From NCBI GenBank assembly GCA_007618135.1, contig PHFX01000004.1:1-64000 (forward strand): DNA of 64,000 bases, in the 5' to 3' direction. This DNA comes from Candidatus Brocadia sp. WS118. GTDB taxonomy: Bacteria; Planctomycetota; Brocadiia; Brocadiales; Brocadiaceae. Below the pieces are notes generated by a model, which worked only from the letters and a program-made list of their open reading frames with translations, was not told the origin of the DNA and did not search any database. Both the position numbers and the translations under genes were made by a program. Positions 52,735 to 61,531 of this stretch are shown piece by piece (position 1 is the first letter of the stretch; each line of letters begins with the position of its first letter).

Positions 52735-53784
52735 ATGAAAGTCTCCAGGGATATATTCTTTTTTATTGCGTTAATTTTATTCACTACCTTTACTGTCCGT
52801 GCAGAGCCATATGAAAAACTCACAACTCCAGCAGAGACCCTTTCTCGCTTCATTTTTCTGAACGTTCAACGTCCTTTCTTTACTGTCTCTAATAAAGATG
52901 CCGACTTGGAGGATGCGCAATTTAAAAAACTCAGGCAATGGTACGAAGCAACAAATCACAGCAGTTCTACCTTTACCGTGGGCTTTCAACCATACGGAGT
53001 TGCCTCTGACGGCACCAACATCTGGGTGACAAATTCTGGTAGTGTCAGCATTACAAAGCTAAGGGCAAGCGATGGAGCCGTGCTGGGCACCTATGCCGTG
53101 GGCTTCATTCCAAGAGGCGTGGCCTTTGATGGCGCTAACATCTGGGTGGCAAATTCTGGCAGTGACAACATAACGAAATTGAGGGCAAGCGATGGGACTG
53201 TGGTTGGCACCTATGCCGTGGGCTTCTATCCATATGGGGTAACCTTTGATGGGGTAAATATCTGGGTGACGAACTCCGGGAGCAAAAATGTAACAAAACT
53301 GAGGGCGAGCGATGGAACCGTAATCGGGATTTATACCGTTGGTTTCAACCCAAGAGGAGTGATCTTCGATGGCAACAACATCTGGGTGGCAAATTCTAAC
53401 AGCAACAGCGTAACGAAGTTGAGGGCAAGTGATGGCGTTGTACTCAGTACCTATGCCGGTGGTTGGGAACCAAAATGGTTGGCCTTTGATGGCACTAACA
53501 TCTGGGTAACGAATTATGCCAGTGGTAAAGTAACGAAGCTGAGGGCGAGCGATGGAACCGTGCTCGGCACCTATACCGTGGGAATTTTTCCATACGGGAT
53601 AGCCTTTGATGGTGTCAATATCTGGGTAGCGAATGCTGGCAGTAATAATGTAACAAAGATGAGGGTGAATGACGGCGCAGTGCTCGGCACCTATAATGTA
53701 GGCATCAATCCAAGGGGAGTGATCTTCGATGGAACCAACGTTTGGGTGGTAAACTATGACAGTGGCACGATAACGAAACTGTAA
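52735..53784 (+). CDS. Secreted seven-repeat beta-propeller protein
   Basis: A 349-residue exported protein. Signal peptide DIFFFIALILFTTFTVRA is followed by a helical segment and, from residue 78, seven 40-residue repeats of the YVTN/NHL kind (GVAFDGANIWVANSGS, NITKLRASDGTV, GTYAVGF). Seven repeats suggest a single seven-bladed propeller. The last repeat is cut at TITKL, so it would be completed by Velcro closure. Ligand or partner unknown. It lies 25 bases after the membrane protein gene. Confidence 0.8.
   Translation: MKVSRDIFFFIALILFTTFTVRAEPYEKLTTPAETLSRFIFLNVQRPFFTVSNKDADLEDAQFKKLRQWYEATNHSSSTFTVGFQPYGVASDGTNIWVTNSGSVSITKLRASDGAVLGTYAVGFIPRGVAFDGANIWVANSGSDNITKLRASDGTVVGTYAVGFYPYGVTFDGVNIWVTNSGSKNVTKLRASDGTVIGIYTVGFNPRGVIFDGNNIWVANSNSNSVTKLRASDGVVLSTYAGGWEPKWLAFDGTNIWVTNYASGKVTKLRASDGTVLGTYTVGIFPYGIAFDGVNIWVANAGSNNVTKMRVNDGAVLGTYNVGINPRGVIFDGTNVWVVNYDSGTITKL
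52966..53781 (+). repeat. Tandem 120-base coding repeats (seven units)
   Basis: Six complete 120-base units and a partial seventh encode the propeller blades. Units alternate between a PYG and a PRG variant and between WVTN and WVAN, so a 240-base double unit was probably duplicated. Unit 5 (PKW) departs from the pattern. Confidence 0.75.
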
Positions 53785-54160
53785 ACGATGGTTCTGTTTT
53801 TGAAATCGAAAAGCGCCACTATGGGAAAACTTTATTGATTATAGCTTATTATCCAATACCATAACCTATTAGCGTAACTGGGATTATCACTTCCCGAAGA
53901 ACCACCGCCCAAGGTTTATGCCTCCGGACAAACCAGCCTGTAGTGCCGACCTTTTTACATGACCCATTGAATTTACTGGCTTAGCGGCTTGTTCACCCCT
54001 CGAATTGAGAAGGTCGGGCTAGTTTTCATACAAGGGATGCTATAACCTTCCTTTGGGAAACAGAAAAGAATACAACAATTCTGAGTTTCTATTGGTAAAA
54101 CTAGATTGAGGGAAGTTAAAAATCCCTGCTGTATATAATTTAGGACTAATGAATTATTAC
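53785..54160. other. Gene-free stretch between propeller gene and nirF
   Basis: About 375 bases between convergent genes with no recognisable gene. A fragment near 53898 reads in part PPPKVYASGQTSL but stops soon. An inverted pair CCGACCTT (53946) and AAGGTCGG (54010) is short. It may be debris of an insertion. Confidence 0.4.
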
Positions 54161-55333
54161 TTAATTAACCTTATTTACTGCTGGCAATATAAATATTCCT
54201 GATGGAGTTGGGACTGTTATCTCGTTTAAAACTTTCCACTCATTTGTATCAAGAACTCTTACAGCGTTATCAAAATAAGACGAGAGATAAAGTCTCCTGC
54301 TATCATCAGAAAATCTTATATGCATTATCCTCTTTCCCACCTTTATATCGTTTAAGACCTTTCTGCTTTTAGTGTCTATTACTGTCAGGAAATCTTCCTT
54401 GTCTCCGCTGTAGTTTACAGCAATATACCTGCCGTCGGCAGAAATTGCAGCAAATACGGGAAGTCCTATCAAATCTATATAGCCGATGTGCTTGAAGCTA
54501 TTGATATCTACAATATGAAGCCTCCTCTCGCCAACTGCAGGGATAAAGGCGGTGTCCTTATATACTCCCCATGTGCCAAAATGAGGTATCTTAAATACCG
54601 CCTCGCCCTCGTTCCTTCTCAGATCTCTTCTGGAATAGCTCATGGTCTTTGCGTCAAGCATGCCCACGCTACCTTCATTAAAAAGTCCAACAATATATTT
54701 ATTCTCTGACATAAGGGCGTCAAAAGGCATGCTGCCTGTATTTTTTATCGTCTTATGCACTTTAAAATTCTTTTTTGAATCAAGTACCCATATCTCGTCT
54801 TTATCCATAAGAGCAAATATCAGAAATCTCTCCCACGACTTTATGCCAACATTTTTTGAGTTTGTCTCAATTTTTTTTAATGTATTAAGACTCCCGTCAA
54901 GTATAACCACATCATGAGGGTCATAGTTTGCAACTGCCACCATGTCGTCAATAAATATAAAGCCTATCCCGCTTTTGCCAGCTTTAACCTGTATTAAAAG
55001 GCTGTCAGAGCCTGTGTCTATTTTCGAGAGACAGCCGTCCCTGCTGATTACATACATAAAGTTTTTATTAAACTTTACCGTGGCGTGGTTGAGGTTCCCG
55101 AGATTTCCTATCTCACTGGAAAGGATGCTATTTTTTATTACAGCAAGCCTTTCCCTCTCCCTTTCAACGACATAGACCTTCTCTGCAAGAGCAGGCGTAA
55201 AAGCAGAAAGTATAAACAATCCTGTCGTAATGATTATACAAATGGTGTGAAGTAATTTTATATAAGAAAATTGGATTGCTTTGCTTTGTTCATAATGACG
55301 GACATTACCAGATTTAAACTTTATATATAGCAT
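54161..55333 (-). CDS. nirF: NirF-like heme d1 biosynthesis protein
   Basis: Periplasmic beta-propeller homologue of cytochrome cd1, needed in late heme d1 formation (NirF acts as a dehydrogenase or binding protein). The 390-residue precursor has a long lead then a signal (LHTICIIITTGLFILSAFTPALA), and the d1-type propeller starting at KVYVVERERERLAVI. There is no cytochrome c domain, as in true NirF. MLYIKFKS begins at 55333, overlapping the nirJ stop by 13 bases. Isoleucine codons here are often ATA. It is the last gene of the minus-strand nir run. Confidence 0.85.
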   Translation of the reverse strand: MLYIKFKSGNVRHYEQSKAIQFSYIKLLHTICIIITTGLFILSAFTPALAEKVYVVERERERLAVIKNSILSSEIGNLGNLNHATVKFNKNFMYVISRDGCLSKIDTGSDSLLIQVKAGKSGIGFIFIDDMVAVANYDPHDVVILDGSLNTLKKIETNSKNVGIKSWERFLIFALMDKDEIWVLDSKKNFKVHKTIKNTGSMPFDALMSENKYIVGLFNEGSVGMLDAKTMSYSRRDLRRNEGEAVFKIPHFGTWGVYKDTAFIPAVGERRLHIVDINSFKHIGYIDLIGLPVFAAISADGRYIAVNYSGDKEDFLTVIDTKSRKVLNDIKVGKRIMHIRFSDDSRRLYLSSYFDNAVRVLDTNEWKVLNEITVPTPSGIFILPAVNKVN

Positions 55334-56409
55334 GCCGGGTCCTCATCAAAATAATCTCCATGTCGGGCATATGCCCTTGCCCTTGAATTTCCATTGCATA
55401 TTTCGATATAGGCACATTTTCCACATCTGCCCTTAAGTTGCCTCGGATTTTCTCTAAGCCGTGAGAGTATACCGTTTGAATTCCATATCTCACAGAAACT
55501 TTTTATTCTTACATTTCCAACTGCATCAGAAAAGAACGGGTCGGGTTTTACATTGCCTTCAGAGTCGACGTTTACAAGCCGTTTTCCTGCCTGATTTCCT
55601 CCCCACGTCTTTAATCTCTCATAAAGTCTGTCATATGCATCAGGGTATATCTTTTTAAACACCGTAAGAAGCATTACGGCATCTGCGTCATTATTGCCTG
55701 TTACAACATCTATTGGAACATTCATCTCCACAAATTCAAAAGATTTTTTCAGCATAAACTCTACAGCCCTGCGATAGTCATCCCTGTCCAGGTCACGCAA
55801 ATTTCCGGCCATGCCTGAATATACAAGGTGGGATATGTATATCTTCGGGATGCCTTCCTTCCGGGCAAGCTCGAATATAAATGGGAGGCTCTTTTGCGTG
55901 TTTTCCGTAAGCGTGAATCTTACACCGACCTTTAAGTCGTTTTTCAGGCATAATCTTATAGCCCTCAGCGAATCCTCAAATGCGCCTTTTCTGCCCCTGA
56001 ATGAGTCATGTATCTCCGTCTCTCCGTCTATGCTTATGCCTGCATAGTCAATATGCTCTTTTATTCTGTTTATATTATCTTCGCTTACAAGAATGCCGTT
56101 TGTTGAGAGGTGTGTCTTTATCCCTGCATTTTTTAGTTCACGGGCTATATCAAATACGTCCTCCCGCATAAGCGGTTCTCCGCCCGAAAGAATTGCAAAT
56201 TTTACGTTTGACTGTTTTAGCTGGTGTACAAGGTATATTGCCTCTTCACTGTCAAGCTCTTTGCCTTTTATCTGATTTGCATATGCGTAGCAGTGTTTGC
56301 ATGAGAGGTTGCAGTTGTTTGTAATATTCCATATAACGATAGCGCCGCTAAAGGGTCTATGGCCTTTTTTAGAAAGAGCGTCTCTTATGAATTCAGTTAT
56401 TCTTAGCAA
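55321..56409 (-). CDS. nirJ: NirJ-like radical SAM protein
   Basis: Radical SAM enzyme of heme d1 biosynthesis, thought to convert propionates to carbonyls on didecarboxysiroheme. The 362-residue protein has CNLSCKHCYAYAN, AILSGGEPLMREDVFDIA and a C-terminal SPASM-like set (CGKCAYIEICNGNSRARAYA), which in NirJ binds a second cluster. It overlaps nirF at its 3' end and starts 17 bases inside the nirN-like gene, so the three are translationally linked. The other heme d1 genes (nirDLGH, nirE) are not in this window. Confidence 0.88.
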   Translation of the reverse strand: MLRITEFIRDALSKKGHRPFSGAIVIWNITNNCNLSCKHCYAYANQIKGKELDSEEAIYLVHQLKQSNVKFAILSGGEPLMREDVFDIARELKNAGIKTHLSTNGILVSEDNINRIKEHIDYAGISIDGETEIHDSFRGRKGAFEDSLRAIRLCLKNDLKVGVRFTLTENTQKSLPFIFELARKEGIPKIYISHLVYSGMAGNLRDLDRDDYRRAVEFMLKKSFEFVEMNVPIDVVTGNNDADAVMLLTVFKKIYPDAYDRLYERLKTWGGNQAGKRLVNVDSEGNVKPDPFFSDAVGNVRIKSFCEIWNSNGILSRLRENPRQLKGRCGKCAYIEICNGNSRARAYARHGDYFDEDPACYI

Positions 56410-58099
56410 TTGCGGATTCCTTTATAAAACTAAGGAGAAACTCCATCTCCTCCGCACCTATCGTTATTTTTGGCATAGATGTCTTTGCATAGCCGAGCGC
56501 CTCGTATGTGGCATGAGGGTGCGATATATAACTCCTTATTATGTTTTCATTCCTGTTCTCATAGATCCACCTGAAAGAAGGACCAAATGCCTCGTGCGTG
56601 GGGTGGTGGCATCCCCAGCACTTCTGCCTGAAGACCTCTCCTCCAAGCTGAACAGGGTCGTAGCGCCTGCTTTTATTTACAAAATTATATTTTCCTACCG
56701 GCAGGCTTGCAGGAAACCGCCTTAGCTCCTTCAATGTAAGCGCATCATACACTATGAGGCTCCCGTCATTTTCATAGATACTTAAATATGCAGTATCGCC
56801 ATCTCCACTTATTTCGGTATGCAGCATCTTCTTGCCTTTTACAGGAACTATCTTTTTCTGTGAAAGGTCTCTTTTATCAATTAAAACAAGTTCGTCGCTG
56901 CCGTTGTCAACCCAGAGATAGGGGTTATTGGAGTTTGTCCTCACAAAAAAACCGCTTCCGCCAACGTCAACCTTCCTCAGAAACGCCCAGTCATACATCT
57001 TCCATATGCTTAAGTATGTCTTTCCTATATGAGCGGTGGCAAAATAAAACGATCCCTTGTCATACCAGAAGGCTGCAGAAAACAGATGTGGCATACTCTC
57101 TATTGGATACTCAAAGATCTTTTTTCTGTCTTTAATACTGTATACCTGAAGAAGCTTGCCGTTTCTTGAGCCGCCTATTACATAGGAGTCAAGCGGGTCT
57201 ATGAAAAAGTCATCAAAAGGACTCCTGAGCTTTATGTAGTTAATAGAAAAGCTTTTTGCATTTATTATCCCGAGAAGCGGTTTGTCTCTGAATGTAAATA
57301 TTGCCTCATCCCTTGAGTGAAGCTCATATATAGCGTTAATCTTTCCTTTAACAGGGATAACCTTTACTACAGGGGCGCTGTCCTTTTTTATACTTTCAAC
57401 ATCAATAACAACAATGGACTCCGGGAGAAGACAAGCGGCAAACAACCGACTTCCGTCTCTTGAAAGCGATATATTCCTTAAATTCACGCATACCCTTATC
57501 CTTCCATAAAACCCCCTGTCAGCATCATATATTCCAACCCAGCCGTCTCTCGCTGGTATAAAAAACTTCTTGGCGTCAGGCGTAAACTTCAAGCCGCCGT
57601 GTATATTGCCGAAATCAAATTTATCAAGTATGCTGTCTCCCTCCATGACCCATACCTTGTTGTTGCCCCTCTCAACTACCGCAGTAAGGTTTTTAATGTC
57701 ATGTATCTTTACAGGTTTTGCGTTCCCGTCTGTAATTTCAAGGCTTTCCTTTATATCATCTTCTTTCCAGGTAACAGCCATGGGCTTTCTAAGAAATGCC
57801 ACTATCCTATTTATATTTTCATCGCTCAGGTGGCTGAAGGGCGGCATTTGTGTTGCGGGAAGTCCATTTTTAATAATGCCTGCAAGGTCTTTGTCAGAGA
57901 AATTTTTTATAAGTGAAGGCAGAAGTGCGGAGGCAGTTTTTCCTATCCTTTGCGGATGATGACACAGAGAGCAGTTTGCCTGATAGAGTTCTTCGCCTTG
58001 CGTGGCTGCACTTAAGACCCGCGCCGTAGAAAAACATGTACAAAAAACAACAAAAAACAGGGCGCTTCCTCTGATTGTTGCCAACCATTCTTTTTGCAT
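56393..58099 (-). CDS. nirN: NirN-like protein with cytochrome c at both ends of a d1 propeller
   Basis: Exported 568-residue protein. Signal peptide (SALFFVVFCTCFSTARVLSA), cytochrome c with CSLCH at 43-47, a d1-type eight-bladed propeller (about 120-460, e.g. HGGLKFTPDAKKFFIPARDG), then a second cytochrome c with CWGCH at 494-498. NirN and NirS normally have only the N-terminal one. It should hold heme d1 and two hemes c, and could work in heme d1 delivery or as a second nitrite reductase. The start at 58099 begins the signal; an in-frame ATG at 58147 lies inside the cytochrome gene upstream. Heme d1-binding His residues need a structural check. Confidence 0.75.
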   Translation of the reverse strand: MQKEWLATIRGSALFFVVFCTCFSTARVLSAATQGEELYQANCSLCHHPQRIGKTASALLPSLIKNFSDKDLAGIIKNGLPATQMPPFSHLSDENINRIVAFLRKPMAVTWKEDDIKESLEITDGNAKPVKIHDIKNLTAVVERGNNKVWVMEGDSILDKFDFGNIHGGLKFTPDAKKFFIPARDGWVGIYDADRGFYGRIRVCVNLRNISLSRDGSRLFAACLLPESIVVIDVESIKKDSAPVVKVIPVKGKINAIYELHSRDEAIFTFRDKPLLGIINAKSFSINYIKLRSPFDDFFIDPLDSYVIGGSRNGKLLQVYSIKDRKKIFEYPIESMPHLFSAAFWYDKGSFYFATAHIGKTYLSIWKMYDWAFLRKVDVGGSGFFVRTNSNNPYLWVDNGSDELVLIDKRDLSQKKIVPVKGKKMLHTEISGDGDTAYLSIYENDGSLIVYDALTLKELRRFPASLPVGKYNFVNKSRRYDPVQLGGEVFRQKCWGCHHPTHEAFGPSFRWIYENRNENIIRSYISHPHATYEALGYAKTSMPKITIGAEEMEFLLSFIKESAIAKNN

Positions 58100-58104
58100 A
58101 AGCC

Positions 58105-58527
58105 TTATTTGCCAAACCTCTTGCGCACAAAGGCTATCACTTTCCATACATCGGCTTCTGAGAGATTACGATCGCTACCCGGTCCATAAGGAGGCATCGG
58201 GGTGCCAGACAATCCATGCTCTACTACCCAGTAGATATATCCATCCTCTCTTTTTGAAAGAAACTCTTTGTTAAAAATGGGCATTGTGTACCCTTCTAAT
58301 CTAGAACCGACACCGTCACCATTTTTCCCATGACACCTTGCGCAAATTGTTGAAAAAAGACGCTCACCCCTCTCAAGCACCGATTTGTCACTCCCGCTAA
58401 ATGGATTTTTCTTTGCGAGGTATTCACTTGGAACTTTCCTTTTTGTGTGTTCTTTCCCAAGCAGGACAGAAATCGGCACTACCACTACAAACGCAATAAT
58501 CGCTGTTTTAATTGCCCTTAAATCCAT
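58105..58527 (-). CDS. Small cytochrome c, downstream copy
   Basis: A 140-residue monoheme cytochrome with a signal (TAIIAFVVVVPISVLLG), CARCHGKNGDG near residue 62, and MPPYGPGSD carrying a likely axial Met. It matches the next gene at 58636 over nearly all of its length. MDLRAIKTAIIAF at 58527 is the start shared by both copies; an in-frame ATG at 58590 comes from a fossil of the neighbour's signal peptide. It sits five bases upstream of the nirN-like gene and may be its electron donor. Confidence 0.8.
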   Translation of the reverse strand: MDLRAIKTAIIAFVVVVPISVLLGKEHTKRKVPSEYLAKKNPFSGSDKSVLERGERLFSTICARCHGKNGDGVGSRLEGYTMPIFNKEFLSKREDGYIYWVVEHGLSGTPMPPYGPGSDRNLSEADVWKVIAFVRKRFGK

Positions 58528-58530
58528 ACT

Positions 58531-58630
58531 GCCCCTGTTAGTAGCTGCATTTAAGCCAGACGCCGTAAAAAACATGTACAGAAACAACAAAACCGTATGT
58601 TTCCTCCGGCAGTTGTCAGCTTTTTTGTAT
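58531..58630 (-). pseudogene. Fossil of the nirN-like start and signal peptide
   Basis: Read on the minus strand this stretch begins ATACAAAAA where nirN has ATGCAAAAA and goes on with TTTGTTGTTT, GTACATGTTTTTTACGGCG and TTAAATGCAGC, near-copies of the first 100 bases of the nirN-like gene. It lies six bases past the stop of the 58636 cytochrome, the same distance as in the intact pair. The start codon is now ATA and the frame is broken. Confidence 0.8.
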
Positions 58631-58635
58631 GAACC

Positions 58636-59043
58636 TTATTTGCCAAACCTCTCGCGTATAAAAGCTACTGCTTTCCATATATCATTTACTGAGAGATTAT
58701 CATCGCTACCTGGTCCGTAAGAAGGCATCAGGCTGTCAGACACCCCATTTTTCACATGCCAGAATAAATATCCATCCTCTTTTGCTGAAAAAAACTCTTT
58801 ATTAAAAACCGGCATTGTGATTCCTTCTATTAAGCCGGCGCCATCGCCTTTTTCCCCATGGCACTTTACGCACTTCTTTGAATAAATATATTCGCCCCTC
58901 TCAATCACCGATTTGTCACTTCCGTTAAAAGGATTCTTCATTGTGGTGTATTCGTTTGGAACTTCCCCCTCTCCTGCCATGACAGACATCGGCACTGCCA
59001 ATGCAAACGCAATAATCGCTGTTTTAATTGTCCTTAAATCCAT
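58636..59043 (-). CDS. Small cytochrome c, upstream copy
   Basis: A 135-residue monoheme cytochrome: signal TAIIAFALAVPMSVMAG, heme site CVKCHGEKGDG, axial Met candidate in LMPSYGPGSDD, C-terminal NDIWKAVAFIRERFGK. It parallels the 58105 gene throughout, so the two are tandem copies of one another. The larger unit (531 bases) also copied the start of the nirN-like gene. It lies about 100 bases downstream of nirS and probably donates electrons to it. Confidence 0.82.
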   Translation of the reverse strand: MDLRTIKTAIIAFALAVPMSVMAGEGEVPNEYTTMKNPFNGSDKSVIERGEYIYSKKCVKCHGEKGDGAGLIEGITMPVFNKEFFSAKEDGYLFWHVKNGVSDSLMPSYGPGSDDNLSVNDIWKAVAFIRERFGK

Positions 59044-59144
59044 ACTATTACCTCCTTAACATCTAAATTAGGTATGATAGAATACTATCTTTCCAGCACT
59101 ACCGGTCTCAGTGTTAATACATCAAACGTAATATTTTAAATCTC

Positions 59145-60761
59145 TTAGTAAATATCAAGCCTTGTATTATATACATTAAATTTACCAGTCGGAGTTACAA
59201 GCCTTTGATCATTTATTCTTGCCTTCTCTGTAAGTGTTTTGTCGTCAAACACAATAATCTCGCCCTGTTTGTCCCAGACAGATATCCATACCTCATCGCC
59301 GTCCTTGTTGTACTCCATATGAACAATTCTTCCTCTGTCAGCAAGTTTTAGTATTTTTGGTTCTGCACCAAGGTTTTTGATGTCGTATACCGTAACGCTT
59401 CTTTGAGCGTCTACATCTTTTGAGAGTGTATGGTCTACCCACAGGTGCCTGCTCTTTGGATGAGTCTTGACGAACAATCCGCCGTCACCTGCAACCTTAA
59501 GTTTTCTCACGACCTTCCACAAATTTTCAGCATTGCCCCCTTTAGGTTTTGTGCATACAAGGGCCACTGCCGCCTCTCCAAGATGCGGTGTTGCATAAAC
59601 CCATCCATATTCCGGATCCTTAAAGTTTGCGCCTCTTCCAGGGTGAGGTTTGACACCTGTCTCTACAATAGCTGCAAGCTTTTTTGTCTTCGTATCAACG
59701 GCAACGATCTTATCCCTCATGTTGGCCGCAACGAGGAAGTACCTCTTTGATTTGTCCCATCCGCCGTCATGAAGGAATCGCTCTGATTCAATTTGAGTGA
59801 CCTTGAGGTTTTTTATGTCGGAGTAATCGACAAGAAGGATAAGTCCGGTCTCTTTCACATTTATTACCCATTCGGGGTCAGAATGTGATGCAACGATAGA
59901 GGCGACCCTCGGCTCAATATGATATTCCTGGGTGTCATAAGTGTAGCTCCTTGTGCTCACAATCTTAAGCGGCTCAAGCGTAAGTCCGTCAAGAATGACA
60001 TAGCTTGGCGGCCAGTAATTTCCAACTACGGCAAGCTTGTCAATATAGTCCCCTTTTCTGCCTTTATACTTGCTGCTCTCAATTGACCTTGCGTCGAGCC
60101 CGGTCTTAACCTCTGCAATAGTCTGGATAGGGTCCATCCAGAGATCGACGAGCGTTGCCTTGGCGTCTCTGCCAATGGTATAGAGATATCTCCCTGATTT
60201 GGAGTATCTGAGGGTATGGACCGCAAAGCCTGAATCCTGAACGGATACAACCTCTTTGGTATCGCCGTCAATTATAGCGATTTTGCCGGCGTCTCTCAAA
60301 ATTACTGCAAAGAAATTTTCCCAGTTTCTATTGTGCATCGGCTTTGTGGGCCTCTTGTCAGCCGGCACCTGGAGTTTCCATGTTGCCTTAATATCTTTCA
60401 TGTTAAATTCAGGCGGGGTAACAGGCTCCATTTGGATATACTTCGCAAGGCGCCTGGCATCTTCCATTGTGTAAACATTAACACCCGCGCCCCATCCAGG
60501 CATACCGCCCTCAGTTCCATCAAAGATTGTCTTTGTAAGTTTCTCAGTGCCTATTGGCTTCATCTTGTCAGGCGTAAGGGCAGGACCTGTTGCCCCCTTC
60601 CTTAACATGCCGTGACATCCGCCACATCTATTAAAATATTCCCAGTTTGCGCTCTGGTATTCCTTTTTTGAAAGCTGTACCTCTGTATTCTGAGCAACGC
60701 CGATATCCATAATTGCAAATATGAAAATAGATACCAATAATACGAACCCCAACTTCTTCAT
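59145..60761 (-). CDS. nirS: Cytochrome cd1 nitrite reductase
   Basis: Periplasmic homodimeric enzyme reducing nitrite to NO with heme c and heme d1. The 538-residue precursor has a signal (GFVLLVSIFIFAIMDIGVA), a cytochrome c domain with CGGCH at 46-50, and the eight-bladed d1 propeller. Candidate d1 and active-site histidines are in GFAVHTLRYSKSGRYLY, ESERFLHDGGWDKSKRY and GVKPHPGRGANFKDPEYGW, the latter two matching the pair near the substrate in known NirS. AGGAG lies six bases before ATG 60761 (MKKLGF). NO is the starting compound of anammox hydrazine synthesis. Confidence 0.93.
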   Translation of the reverse strand: MKKLGFVLLVSIFIFAIMDIGVAQNTEVQLSKKEYQSANWEYFNRCGGCHGMLRKGATGPALTPDKMKPIGTEKLTKTIFDGTEGGMPGWGAGVNVYTMEDARRLAKYIQMEPVTPPEFNMKDIKATWKLQVPADKRPTKPMHNRNWENFFAVILRDAGKIAIIDGDTKEVVSVQDSGFAVHTLRYSKSGRYLYTIGRDAKATLVDLWMDPIQTIAEVKTGLDARSIESSKYKGRKGDYIDKLAVVGNYWPPSYVILDGLTLEPLKIVSTRSYTYDTQEYHIEPRVASIVASHSDPEWVINVKETGLILLVDYSDIKNLKVTQIESERFLHDGGWDKSKRYFLVAANMRDKIVAVDTKTKKLAAIVETGVKPHPGRGANFKDPEYGWVYATPHLGEAAVALVCTKPKGGNAENLWKVVRKLKVAGDGGLFVKTHPKSRHLWVDHTLSKDVDAQRSVTVYDIKNLGAEPKILKLADRGRIVHMEYNKDGDEVWISVWDKQGEIIVFDDKTLTEKARINDQRLVTPTGKFNVYNTRLDIY

Positions 60762-61348
60762 ACGTTCTCCTTTCATTTACCGGAGTATTTTCAATGCTTA
60801 AAAAGCCTTGCGAATGGCAGTTCTTCAGCCTTTTTCCTTTTTTAAGTTCTCATTATGTTCTGGTAGTTTGTTTACCAGAGGTTTTAAGAGTCTCAACAAA
60901 TGCTGTTAATACTTCGTAGGCGGTTTATCTTTACAAAATAAGTCAAGTATAAAAAATAATCGTGGCTTCGTTTAGCTGGGTTTTTTTGAGTATGTATGCA
61001 TATGGCATAGTCGCAAATTATATTCCTTTTCACAAAACTACGTGGCTATATTCCTAGTTCATTGATACTGCGGACATTACAGAATGTGACCTTTATAATA
61101 ATATGACCCATAAACTAGTATTTGTTTTTGAAATGTGCTATGCACATGTGGAAATGGTTTTGCAAAAATACATAAAAAATGAAAATTATTCAATTTTTCA
61201 CATAAATCTTCTCGCGAATCTCGTTAATTAGCAAAGCCCTTTTGTTCATGTATATTTCTTCACCTATACTGTATTATTTTCAAAGACTAAACTATTATAA
61301 ATTTCCGTAATGAGATCGTGCGATTAGAATGGAAGGAACTCCAGGGGG
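60762..61348. promoter_or_regulatory. Upstream region of nirS with palindromes
   Basis: Nearly 590 A/T-rich bases without a clear gene. TCTGGTA/TACCAGA arms around a seven-base loop lie at 60859-60879, and ATGTGC-TAT-GCACAT at 61133-61147 is a perfect 15-base palindrome that could be an operator. No canonical FNR/NNR box (TTGAT-N4-ATCAA) was found. The second palindrome is about 370 bases before nirS and might serve another gene. Confidence 0.45.
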
Positions 61349-61485
61349 ATGCTTATTGTTGATGATTCATCAGGCGTGCAATATCAACTCAATTTTCCTC
61401 AGTTCTGGTGGTTATCAGAAGCCTGCCTTTGTCAAATCGGCCCATGAGGAATATACATGTTTAGAGATAGCTACTGTCCGGATGG
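61349..61485 (+). pseudogene. Response-regulator receiver fragment, frameshifted
   Basis: MLIVDDSSGVQYQL (61349 onward) matches the start of a receiver domain with its acidic pair. After about base 61390 the frame continues as gibberish, while the +1/+2 frame reads IFLSSGGYQKPAFVKSAHEE and TCLEIATV, which fits the next receiver helices. A frameshift and loss of the remainder make this a decayed gene. Only a short stretch supports the call. Confidence 0.45.
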
Positions 61486-61531
61486 AAACCGTAAAACACC
61501 AGATAAAATAAGGCAAAGCGGGTGGAAATAG

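Noticed and set aside
52966-53781. Regular 120-base repeats as a CRISPR array
   Set aside because: The repeats are fully coding, without unique spacers, and encode propeller blades.
53946-54017. Inverted pair CCGACCTT/AAGGTCGG as ends of an insertion sequence
   Set aside because: Arms are only eight bases, with no transposase or target duplication between or around them.
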